Of a stretch of DNA of 62,066 nt, positions 42,669-50,490 are shown one piece after another. Under the pieces are notes generated by a model. That model was given only the letters and a program-made list of their open reading frames with translations. It ran no database searches and had not been told where the DNA came from. Made by a program: the position numbers and the translations under genes. Each line of letters opens with the position of its first letter. Within the stretch, counting starts at the first letter, position 1. This DNA comes from Chitinophagales bacterium (lineage in GTDB: Bacteria > Bacteroidota > Bacteroidia > Chitinophagales > Saprospiraceae). The stretch lies in NCBI GenBank assembly GCA_022360175.1, contig JAKSDI010000307.1, positions 1 through 62,066 of the forward strand, written 5' to 3'.

Positions 42669-43166
42669 ATGACATTCAATTTTAAAAAGATACTCTTTGC
42701 TACTTCGCTACTCTTTGGCCTGCTTTTGAATACAACTGCAATAGCTCAGTCTTCCTGCTGTGCAAAAGACAAAGAAGTGGCTGAAAAAACCACGGCATGC
42801 TGTTCCTCCTCTTCTGCCAAGGAAGCTACTTCTGGTTGCACTCCTTCTGCTTGTCGCGGGGCACAAACCAAATTTGGAGAAGCCAAAGTCATTACAACAC
42901 TGAGAAGTAATCTCATTTCATTAAAAGCGGAAATGGAAAAATCAAGCCAGCCTGTTTTTGATGCAAGATCTTATGATATTCATGGTATCGTTGGAGAATC
43001 TGATGATGAAAGCCTGGAAATTATAGTTAGAGAAGTACAGTTAATAGAAAGTGCTTTTACCGAAAAATTAAATCACCAAGCCTCGGAATTTAGCCTACCA
43101 GAAAATAAAGCAAAACAAGTCCAGTATTTAAGCACTAGAATAGATGCGCTAAAAAAACTGCTTTAG
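42669..43166 (+). CDS. exported cysteine-rich protein of the ECF regulon
   Basis: A 165-residue protein with a signal peptide of about 26 residues (ending TTAIAQ). The start of the mature chain carries six cysteines at about 30-31, 44-45, 57 and 62 (SSCCAKDKE, TACCSSS, SGCTPSACRG), then a cysteine-free helical part to the end. A periplasmic or surface thiol scavenger is the natural guess. Its promoter matches the other three ECF sites, linking it to the flavoprotein and the 58-residue peptide. No named family recognised. Confidence 0.75.
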   Translation: MTFNFKKILFATSLLFGLLLNTTAIAQSSCCAKDKEVAEKTTACCSSSSAKEATSGCTPSACRGAQTKFGEAKVITTLRSNLISLKAEMEKSSQPVFDARSYDIHGIVGESDDESLEIIVREVQLIESAFTEKLNHQASEFSLPENKAKQVQYLSTRIDALKKLL

Positions 43167-43231
43167 TCTATCAGTTATTTGAGCATCCTTAGTCATTTAG
43201 TAAGTTGAATTTGTGGAATAGCATCAATTGA

Positions 43232-43411
43232 TTTACGCCAAGATTCTTTGATCTTTATCCACGAACTTTTTTTACAAAAAAGGCATCACCTGACTGAGTA
43301 ATTACACAAATGCCACGAATTAAAATTACTCGGTAGGCCGATTTACCTGACACTAGACAGTTCCATGAGAGAAATTCGAGAAATACGTGTGATTCGTGGA
43401 CAGCTCCATGC
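43232..43411. repeat. degenerate relative of the 12.7-kb repeat
   Basis: ATCCACGAACTTTTTTTAC, then CTGAGTAATTACACAAAT, and a later GATTCGTGGACAG follow the order of the inner part of the 12665-12901 element (GTCCACGAA, CTGAGTAATT, ATTACACAAA, TTCGTGGAC). The termini of that element are not seen here. It occupies most of the 43167-43498 gap. Confidence 0.45.
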
Positions 43412-43441
43412 CCTCAATTTTTAGTTGTTAAAGTGCCGAAG

Positions 43442-43476
43442 AACCCATACGCCAGCCGAAAGCTGGTGTATGGGTT
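43442..43476 (+). promoter_or_regulatory. 15-bp leader hairpin before the membrane protein gene
   Basis: AACCCATACGCCAGC (43442-43456) pairs with GCTGGTGTATGGGTT (43462-43476), one G-U pair, loop CGAAA. It ends 22 bp before the ATG at 43499, so it lies in the leader and could affect translation, or be the terminator of upstream transcripts. Confidence 0.5.
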
Positions 43477-43498
43477 GTTAACACAACCAAATCAATAC

Positions 43499-44512
43499 AT
43501 GATTTTTAGAAAAATCATTAGCCTTTCGATTGCATTAAGTTTTATAGTGCTATTCGTCACTGGCATACTTTCCTATTTTAAAGATTATTCTCGCATTACA
43601 GCAACCCTGCATACCGTTTTTGGATGTTTGTTTTCAATTGGGATAATAGCTCATATAAGCAACAACTTCCGGCCGATAAAAAATTATGCTAAAGGGAGAA
43701 CAATTGCTGTTGTTAGTATAATATTAGCCCTGCTTTTTTCAGGAGCCTATTTTCAGGCAAAACCGTTTAAGGCTTTAATGGACGTTGGAGCTAAGTTAAA
43801 GGCTAATACTGAAAAGGAGATCAATCATTCGACCTATGAAGTTATTGAAATGCAAATGGATAAGGATGTACAGTTGACAATTGATTTGCTCCGCTCAGTA
43901 CATTATTGGCATCCACAAATGGCCATTTGGATAGAAGATACACTTGGCAATTATGTAGAAACCATTTTTGTATCAAAAGCTACTGCACAGGGACTGTTTT
44001 TTGGTGGAAGAAGCAAAGAAAACTTTAAAACCTTCGATGAGAAAAAAGATGCCAAGGGAGATTACCGGCGAGTAAATGCCTTGCCTGTATGGTCCCATAA
44101 AAGAGGAGTGCAATACAAGGATGGCCTATACGTACCTACCAATGATAAACCTCTACCTGATGCTATAACAGGAGCTACACTGATAGATAACTTTCAGCTA
44201 CTTTCTTCCATAGATAGCACTGCCAAATTCAAATTAAAGGTAGAGCTAAATGTAGCATTCGATGACAACGAATACTACTCTGAATTTGATTTTCCAGATG
44301 ATGAAATCTTTCATAATGGCACAGGGCAACTAGGGCAACCATCGATCATTTTCGAAACCTCTGTAGATATGAAAGATGGCAAAGATTATTACCTGATGGA
44401 GTTAATCGGCCATGGGCATCATTCCGGGCAAACTGGAGAAATCTATAAGGATTTAACTAGCCTTACTACAGCAAAGGAAATAGTAGAGCGCATCGTGGTA
44501 GGAGTACGATAA
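43499..44512 (+). CDS. conserved membrane-anchored protein with a DxITGAT-type motif
   Basis: From the ATG at 43499 it has 337 residues. Two or three hydrophobic helices in the first ~95 residues are followed by a soluble domain. Visible features are VHYWHPQMAIWIEDTLGNYV, LPVWSHKRG, DAITGAT and a histidine-rich LIGHGHHSGQTGEIY near the end. The D-x-I-T-G-A-T phrase resembles the flavin-attachment sequence of FMN-binding proteins, but the rest does not clearly match. An earlier in-frame codon at 43433 would place the leader hairpin inside the gene, so 43499 is preferred. Function unknown. Confidence 0.65.
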   Translation: MIFRKIISLSIALSFIVLFVTGILSYFKDYSRITATLHTVFGCLFSIGIIAHISNNFRPIKNYAKGRTIAVVSIILALLFSGAYFQAKPFKALMDVGAKLKANTEKEINHSTYEVIEMQMDKDVQLTIDLLRSVHYWHPQMAIWIEDTLGNYVETIFVSKATAQGLFFGGRSKENFKTFDEKKDAKGDYRRVNALPVWSHKRGVQYKDGLYVPTNDKPLPDAITGATLIDNFQLLSSIDSTAKFKLKVELNVAFDDNEYYSEFDFPDDEIFHNGTGQLGQPSIIFETSVDMKDGKDYYLMELIGHGHHSGQTGEIYKDLTSLTTAKEIVERIVVGVR

Positions 44513-44524
44513 TGACAAACACCG

Positions 44525-45400
44525 CTACATGTACTTATTAAACCATTCTAAAATAGGAGCAGGATTGCTTCCTACCCAGGCGTAAGCAGCTCCTCGTTTC
44601 TTTTCCAGGTCGAGCCATAGTATATCTTTTTCTACCTGTAAGTTGTTATAGTACTGCTCCACCATCCCTATATTGGTCATAGGGTCATTCTGATTTTGGA
44701 TAACCAATGTAGGTACTGAAATATCTTTTACATAGGGCAAAAAGGAATCGCCCGTTAAATCGGTATTGCGTTGCTTCTTATTATACTGATTACCAGCATT
44801 GATTAAGAATTTTGGTAGGCCCATCGCCTCTACAAAGTAATCATAAGTAAGGGGTTGTACAGATATCATCGTTTTTAGCTGCTTGATGTGCTGCATTTCC
44901 TCCTCCATTCCAAAAGCAAAGGTGCTTGCCCCTTGTCCCATGCATAAGGATAGTAAACCAATATTTGCCGTTTGATACGCTTTGTGTGCAACAACGTATT
45001 GTATAGCTGCCAGTATATCCTTTCTTTCTTCAATCCCCCAGGATACCCAACCATTTTGCTCGCTATTGCCGTGATTGCGCATATCGTACATTAGCACAGA
45101 GTAGCCCGCTTCCACGAGGTATTTAGCTTGATTTAAAAAGTGGATGTCACTGGTCCATAAAGTGTTTTTCATCATGCCTTTTCCCTCTTGTGTAAAACCA
45201 CAACGAGAGCATTGCACTCCAAAATGGGATTGGATGATGACTTTTTCTGTACCTCCTTTGATCAACCATCCTGAGAGCTGAACTCCATCTTTTGCCTGAA
45301 AGCTAACATCTTCATATTCCAGCCCATATTTATCAGGTGTTTCAAAAACAGGGGACTGCCCCGGCTTAATCATCAGATTTGAAATTGCTTTCCCGAACAT
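44525..45400 (-). CDS. alpha/beta hydrolase with a cysteine in the nucleophile position
   Basis: About 291 residues from the ATG at 45400 (MFGKAISNLMIKPG); an in-frame ATG at 45439 would add 13. The core hydrolase pattern is clear: GYSVLMYDMRNHGNSEQNG before the elbow, LLSLCMGQGAS at the nucleophile elbow, and TLVIQNQNDPM near the acid. The usual Sm-x-Ser-x-Gly is replaced by S-L-C-M-G, so cysteine is the probable nucleophile, as in dienelactone hydrolases. A further CSRC is near residue 65. Tandem repeats lie 51-87 bp upstream. The substrate is unknown. Confidence 0.75.
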   Translation of the reverse strand: MFGKAISNLMIKPGQSPVFETPDKYGLEYEDVSFQAKDGVQLSGWLIKGGTEKVIIQSHFGVQCSRCGFTQEGKGMMKNTLWTSDIHFLNQAKYLVEAGYSVLMYDMRNHGNSEQNGWVSWGIEERKDILAAIQYVVAHKAYQTANIGLLSLCMGQGASTFAFGMEEEMQHIKQLKTMISVQPLTYDYFVEAMGLPKFLINAGNQYNKKQRNTDLTGDSFLPYVKDISVPTLVIQNQNDPMTNIGMVEQYYNNLQVEKDILWLDLEKKRGAAYAWVGSNPAPILEWFNKYM

Positions 45401-45450
45401 GATATTCTCTTTTTTTACTACAAAATTAAGGGCATGCATATCATACCGGA

Positions 45451-45487
45451 TTATCCATTTTACTGAAAAGCTTATCCATTTAACTGA
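45451..45487 (-). promoter_or_regulatory. tandem 16-bp direct repeats 21 bp apart upstream of the hydrolase
   Basis: TTATCCATTTTACTGA (45451-45466) and TTATCCATTTAACTGA (45472-45487) match at 15 of 16 positions with a 21-bp offset. The architecture equals that of the unrelated-sequence pair at 4185-4221. An AraC- or LytTR-type regulator is likely; none is encoded next to it. Confidence 0.6.
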
Positions 45488-45634
45488 TGAAACTTCTTTT
45501 ATTGAGGAGCTTAATTGTTAGCAAGCTTAAATCTATATAGGTTCTACTTCTGTATTTGGACCAGTATCTGAAGGCTATACCCAGCACTATACTAATATTT
45601 GGGATAGCCTCCAGGCTTATACATACTTTTATTT

Positions 45635-47014
45635 CTACAGAGCCTTCAAAAAAGCAATGACGGCTTCTCTTTCTTCTTTTTCCAGTCTTTTGAAATTTTC
45701 TTTTGCTTGTTCTGCTTCTCCACCATGCCACAGAATGGCTTCTTCAAAATTTCTGGCCCTACCATCATGTAGGAAATGAGTATGGCCATTTACCAACTCA
45801 GTCATGCCTATACCCCAAAGAGGACGAGTTTTCCATTCCTGTCCATTCGCCAGATAGTCCGGGCGATTATCGGCTAGCCCAAATCCCATATCATGCAGCA
45901 ACATATCAGTATAAGGATAAATAGTCTGATTGGAAATAGCTGGCACACCAGGATAGTTTCCTGTTTCCATTTTAGGGATATGGCATGAAGCACAGCCAAT
46001 TTCGGTAAACAGTTCCTTGCCTTTCATAATTTCTTCATCCTCGAGCATTCTTGGTGCAGGTACCGCCAAAGTCAGTAAATACATGACAACATTATCCAGG
46101 ACTTCTTGTGATATTTCAGGGTCATCACCTTGATCATCACAATTGCTTTGGCCCGCACAAGTTTCTTCAGGAAATAAAGGGCTAGTTACACCCATATCAC
46201 CATTGTAAGCTCCTGCAGATTGGACCATAACAGAGGGAGCATTAGCTTTCCAGCCGAATCGGCCTAAGCGCATCATTTGAAATTCTTCATCCCATACATA
46301 GTTTGCTTTACCAGAAATCCCATCATTATCTGTATCATTTTCGTCAACATTCGCTAAGATATTTTCTTCAGGAATAGCTTCTAATAAACCTAGGCCAAAT
46401 ACGGGAGGCCCAATTCTTGGAGAAAACATAGCATCCGATGGCATAGGGATATATGGATTCTTTAGATTATAGACAGGCTTGCGCAATGAAGCTTTATCAC
46501 CATCAGGATAGGTAACTTCCGTTTCAATATAAGTGACCTCAAACTCTGCTTCTGGTGACATACCAAATATCGCTTGATTTTGGATTTGAGTACCATAACC
46601 AGGAACGGGATTGGGGCCACCATGTGGGTCTGTGCCAGGAATACTCGTTCTCAAGAAGAAACCAGAAAAATCGTTTAAATCATCAGGACGGGCAGCTCTG
46701 CCATCAGAAGGGTGACAGGAGATACAAGATTTATTGTTAAAAACAGACCCTAGTCCATAGGAAATATTGGCGGGAGGTGAAACAAATGATATCTCAAACT
46801 CCGCATCTCCATCGAGGTGAGTAGCCAGGTTTTCTGCATTTAAGTTGGGAGCAGGAGTGGCAAATGCAAATGCATTAGCGGTATATATAGTTGTAGCACC
46901 CCCTGCCTGGTATTCTTCACTGAAGTCAGGAAGAGGTTCTGTATTATCTTTTTTACACGCTACAAAAACTAGTGTAAATATGGAAAGAGTAGCTGTAACA
47001 AAATATTTGTTCAT
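45635..47014 (-). CDS. DUF1111 di-haem oxidoreductase-like lipoprotein
   Basis: A 459-residue exported lipoprotein (lipobox LVFVACKK). It has two haem sites, CISCHPSDG near residue 97 and CASCHIPKM near 345, and the DUF1111 signature around LHDMGFGLADNRPDYLANG and TRPLWGIG, then HDGRARNFEEAILWHGGEA. DUF1111 proteins are MauG/peroxidase-like di-haem proteins often found beside imelysins in iron-uptake operons. It is last in the TonB-to-DUF1111 cluster, 280 bp after imelysin, with a repeat fragment in the gap. Confidence 0.85.
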   Translation of the reverse strand: MNKYFVTATLSIFTLVFVACKKDNTEPLPDFSEEYQAGGATTIYTANAFAFATPAPNLNAENLATHLDGDAEFEISFVSPPANISYGLGSVFNNKSCISCHPSDGRAARPDDLNDFSGFFLRTSIPGTDPHGGPNPVPGYGTQIQNQAIFGMSPEAEFEVTYIETEVTYPDGDKASLRKPVYNLKNPYIPMPSDAMFSPRIGPPVFGLGLLEAIPEENILANVDENDTDNDGISGKANYVWDEEFQMMRLGRFGWKANAPSVMVQSAGAYNGDMGVTSPLFPEETCAGQSNCDDQGDDPEISQEVLDNVVMYLLTLAVPAPRMLEDEEIMKGKELFTEIGCASCHIPKMETGNYPGVPAISNQTIYPYTDMLLHDMGFGLADNRPDYLANGQEWKTRPLWGIGMTELVNGHTHFLHDGRARNFEEAILWHGGEAEQAKENFKRLEKEEREAVIAFLKAL

Positions 47015-47060
47015 AACTTATCAGTTTTATAAACTTAGTGATGTATACGTCCAATTGGCT

Positions 47061-47110
47061 AGTGCTTTGTTAACACTGAAAAGACGGGTAATCTGTGGTG
47101 CCTTTTGTGC
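47061..47110. repeat. 50-bp end fragment of the 12.7-kb repeat
   Basis: AGTGCTTTGTTAACACTG and the following sequence to TGCCTTTTGTGC match the reverse complement of 12852-12901 at about 47 of 50 positions, then similarity stops. It lies in the 280-bp gap between imelysin and DUF1111 and is probably a truncated copy. Confidence 0.6.
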
Positions 47111-47294
47111 AAACCAAAACGAATAAGTTGTTTTGACAGGCCGGTATTGATTCCGGGAAAGCTATAAATGCCTAAAATGGAAATCTCCATAAGCAAAGCC
47201 TATGGAGCATTTCCATTTAACACACGTTCAGAATTTAGTATTCTCTAATAAGAAATTCCTTTTAATAAGAAATCCTATATTAAAGAATCAGCTT

Positions 47295-48374
47295 CTATAA
47301 GCCTGAGATAATAGGCGTTACTTGTTCTTCTAAAATTTGCTTTAATTCCAGTACTTTGTCTTTCGCATTTTCTACATCTGATCTATCGTCGAAGATCGCA
47401 TCACTGAAGTTGCCAGGGATGTTTTCTATTGAGCTAATTGCTGCTGTAATGGCATCCTGAACCGTTTTATCAAGTGCGGCATTCTGATCTAAGATGATAT
47501 CAGTCAAACCACCATTACCAACATTATAGCTTCCGTTATAAATATTGGAAATGCTTCGCATGTTGTTAGCAAAGTCATTCTTGGAGTTGTGAGAAAAACG
47601 AGATTCTTCCTCAACAGGATTAGGAGCTGAGTCACCTAGTGGCCCCGCTATTTTACCACTACCTACTTCGTCACAGATACCAACAATAGCTTCTACAAGC
47701 TGCTCTAATGCTGCTTTTTGGCTAACAAACAAACTGCCAGATTCACCTGCATTGATTAGATTACTACCATAGTCTTCGTTACTGGCAGACCAAGAGTCAG
47801 CAAGAACCTGAGTTTTGTTTTTTAGATTTTCTACAGTAGCTAAAAGATATTCAAACTCACGATCAGTAAAGTTTCCAATCTCCTTACTTCCATCAGCACC
47901 CCATAGGAGGTATTCAATCGTGTGGAAGCCCTTCAAACCGGTTTCTAGCCCGTCAATAAATGGCTCTGTAAGAACATCATTACTTGCCAGTACCCCATCA
48001 AGATCGATAACGTTAACAGGCCAATCATCAATAGCAGGGTCAATACCTTTAGTATCAACTGGGCCAAAGAGGAAACCTTCAGAAGATTCCCATGGAGCTC
48101 TTGCATCTCTCCATGCGCCACGCGCATTATTTAGATTGATAGCAGTACGGTCTGCTTCTAGTTTTTCTACTTCTGTCAGGAGTGTATTGGCTTTACCAGC
48201 AAGGTCATCATAAGTTGCTAGAATAACGTTGTTGGTAATATTAGTGAGCTGACTGCTAAAATCTTGAGTTTCAGTTATTGGCTCCTCATCATCATTATCA
48301 CATGCAGAAAAAGAAATCACTGAAAGCAGCAATAGTAGTAAAGCACTTTTTGTAGTGAGTTTTGTAAAAAACAT
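47295..48374 (-). CDS. imelysin-family lipoprotein (iron-regulated)
   Basis: A 359-residue lipoprotein (VISFSACDND). The imelysin hallmarks are ARGAWRDARAPWESSEGFLFG near residue 85 and the GxHxxE motif in GFHTIEYLLWG near 150. Imelysins (peptidase M75, IrpA/EfeO-like) lack proven protease activity and are thought to act in iron or haem uptake at the outer surface. It lies 18 bp downstream of the porin-like gene and is part of one operon with the TonB receptor. Confidence 0.9.
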   Translation of the reverse strand: MFFTKLTTKSALLLLLLSVISFSACDNDDEEPITETQDFSSQLTNITNNVILATYDDLAGKANTLLTEVEKLEADRTAINLNNARGAWRDARAPWESSEGFLFGPVDTKGIDPAIDDWPVNVIDLDGVLASNDVLTEPFIDGLETGLKGFHTIEYLLWGADGSKEIGNFTDREFEYLLATVENLKNKTQVLADSWSASNEDYGSNLINAGESGSLFVSQKAALEQLVEAIVGICDEVGSGKIAGPLGDSAPNPVEEESRFSHNSKNDFANNMRSISNIYNGSYNVGNGGLTDIILDQNAALDKTVQDAITAAISSIENIPGNFSDAIFDDRSDVENAKDKVLELKQILEEQVTPIISGL

Positions 48375-48391
48375 AATTATTTTGTTTAAAA

Positions 48392-49627
48392 TTAAAATTC
48401 AAATCCTATACCCATCGAAAATGTACGCTCTTTATTCTCTTCCGTTAAGCCCAATGTTCTAAGAGAATAATGGGCTTTTAGAACGATCTGCTCATGTGGG
48501 AAATAATTGATTCCACCAGTGATGGTACTTCGCTCCCATCGTGGATTATCAAAAATTTCTCCTTCTACCTTAAACATACTATCGTAGTAATCGTAGCGAG
48601 CAAAGACATCTAATACCCGTTCTTTCTGCCAGAGAGAAAGAATATTGTAGGCTCCTTCTACGTACAAGCCTAAAGCAGCACTACCAACAGGAGTACGCTT
48701 TACATTTAGGTTATTAGAAAGATTTCGATTGGCTTCTGATACCCGCTCTGCGTTTTGGAGGATGCCATATAAGAACATACCTCTTAATTTGAAAGCTTCT
48801 TTTTGAAAATCGAAGTGGATATCAGAAATGCTTACATAAGCATCTACCGACAGGTCTTTTTTGGGTCGGTTGGGACTGCTATTTCCTATGTAAGAGGCTA
48901 CGCCAATGCTGTTTTTATCATCAAAATAATAGTCAAACCTTCCTGCAAAAGCGATGGCATCGGCAAATACAGTTTCAAATCTCGTTTGATGGCCCCGTTT
49001 TATCCAGTTTCGTGAACTGAAACCAGTGCCGTCCAAACCACTAACAACGTATAGTTTGTATTCCCAGTTGCGATTTTGTCCTAGTCTTCCGGATAGTTCT
49101 ACCCCATTTTCATACCATCCCAATGGCAATAGTTCATTTTCCATCTCCTGCCGGTAAGTAGTGGCATATTCAACAGGTTCATCCATTTTTGAGTGCAAGC
49201 CTAAATACATTTTTAAACGGCCAACGCGAACATTCAGCCACGGCCGGATTTTGAAAAGTATATGTGCCTGCTCTAATTTTATTTCTCCTCCGGCTTCTAC
49301 CTCTGTTTCAAACTCTCCAAATTCTTCAAACTTGTCAAATTCTTTAGTTACACCAGTACCGCCATGCTCAAATTCAATCTCCGACTTGAAAATGATATTT
49401 TCAGAGAAGTGATAACCCAGGTATAAGTTTAGCCTTTCTGCATCGAATTCATTTCGTTTAGTACTATCCGTATCCCAATCGTAGTTGTAGTAATTTACTA
49501 CTCCATAACCCTTTAGAGTGAAGTTGGACCAATCAAACTTTTCTGTTTTGGAAGTATCCTGAGGCGAGTTTGTAGCCATCGCCATTATGGAAAAGAAAAG
49601 TAAAATACTTGTAAATATATGTTTCAT
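48392..49627 (-). CDS. outer-membrane porin-like beta-barrel protein
   Basis: A 411-residue protein with signal peptide (to MAMATNS) and many amphipathic strands ending in aromatic residues; the C-terminus GIGFEF is the usual outer-membrane barrel end. NLYLGYHFSENIIFKSEIEF and RVGRLKMYLGLHSKMDEPVE recall phosphate-selective porin (OprP/OprO-like) proteins. It lies 13-14 bp from its neighbours on both sides in the iron-type operon, so it may help the passage of a metal or its chelate. Confidence 0.75.
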   Translation of the reverse strand: MKHIFTSILLFFSIMAMATNSPQDTSKTEKFDWSNFTLKGYGVVNYYNYDWDTDSTKRNEFDAERLNLYLGYHFSENIIFKSEIEFEHGGTGVTKEFDKFEEFGEFETEVEAGGEIKLEQAHILFKIRPWLNVRVGRLKMYLGLHSKMDEPVEYATTYRQEMENELLPLGWYENGVELSGRLGQNRNWEYKLYVVSGLDGTGFSSRNWIKRGHQTRFETVFADAIAFAGRFDYYFDDKNSIGVASYIGNSSPNRPKKDLSVDAYVSISDIHFDFQKEAFKLRGMFLYGILQNAERVSEANRNLSNNLNVKRTPVGSAALGLYVEGAYNILSLWQKERVLDVFARYDYYDSMFKVEGEIFDNPRWERSTITGGINYFPHEQIVLKAHYSLRTLGLTEENKERTFSMGIGFEF

Positions 49628-49640
49628 CCTATCTCGTTGA

Positions 49641-50081
49641 TTAAAAAAATGACATCCTAAAACTTAATCCAGTCATTACAAAAAGCATAGCTATTACCGT
49701 TACCATAATGATATGAATGGCAAGTAGTGGTAATGTTTTGGCTTTTAAATGTGGAATAAGACGTAGTCTGGCATGCAACGCTAAAAGAATAGTGCTGGCC
49801 AGTAGTAAAAGTTTGATGGTGATATGCTTTGAAATATGGGTGTCAAAAGAAAACCATTGTGAGAAATCAGGCAATAATGTATAAGCCATATGTAGCCCGG
49901 TGAGAACTAATATCAGCAAGGAAGGGATACCAATTCGTTCGTATCGATGCTCAAAGTTTAGCAGTACCTCCGGGTCTTTTTTCTTTAAAGCAGCGGGCAA
50001 TACAGTAATTGCTAAAATAAGATGCCCTCCGGCCCATACGGTAGCAGCTAAAATGTGGAGTAAAAGAAAATACTTATACAT
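49641..50081 (-). CDS. CopD-like membrane protein
   Basis: A 146-residue inner-membrane protein with four helices. MYKYFLLLHILAATVWAGGHL with its histidines in helix 1, RLIPHLKA and LAIHIIMV are typical of the CopD/DUF420-like haem- or copper-binding families. It lies in the operon between a small cysteine protein and the porin. Metal handling is likely, but the metal cannot be named. Confidence 0.7.
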   Translation of the reverse strand: MYKYFLLLHILAATVWAGGHLILAITVLPAALKKKDPEVLLNFEHRYERIGIPSLLILVLTGLHMAYTLLPDFSQWFSFDTHISKHITIKLLLLASTILLALHARLRLIPHLKAKTLPLLAIHIIMVTVIAMLFVMTGLSFRMSFF

Positions 50082-50091
50082 AGGCAGGCTT

Positions 50092-50448
50092 TTAATTTAA
50101 ATTTTCAATCCTTGTCAAAGAATCTGATAGTTGGATTTTGATTGCCATCTTGTCAAACAGCTGTATTACTTGCAAAAACTCCTTAATCGAGAAAGAAAGC
50201 AGAAGATTATCTACCGGCGTACGTACCATTACCTTTTTACCACTCGACTTATCGTGTGCTTGTTCGTTGATATCTTCATTTAGCTTTTGGAAAGAATGGT
50301 ATAATTTTAAAAAAGCATCTTGAGGCATAAAACTGACCAAATTCCCAATGCAAAATTGAATTTCTTCGCAGCATGGGCACCTACCAATATATCCCATACT
50401 GTTTTGGTAGACTATTTGCAATGTATCGCGATGTTTATTTCTTGCCAT
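50092..50448 (-). CDS. small conserved protein with a CPCCxxxxFC motif
   Basis: A 118-residue cytoplasmic protein. The N-terminal half holds RCPCCEEIQFCIGN (four cysteines around residues 24-33), which could bind a metal; the C-terminal half is helical. I recognise it only as the type of small protein found in Bacteroidota iron/TonB operons and give no function. It lies 10 bp upstream of the CopD-like gene and 42 bp after the TonB receptor. Confidence 0.65.
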   Translation of the reverse strand: MARNKHRDTLQIVYQNSMGYIGRCPCCEEIQFCIGNLVSFMPQDAFLKLYHSFQKLNEDINEQAHDKSSGKKVMVRTPVDNLLLSFSIKEFLQVIQLFDKMAIKIQLSDSLTRIENLN

Positions 50449-50490
50449 GGTTTATCTTTTAATCAAAGAATTATTGCTCTATAAATTCAT

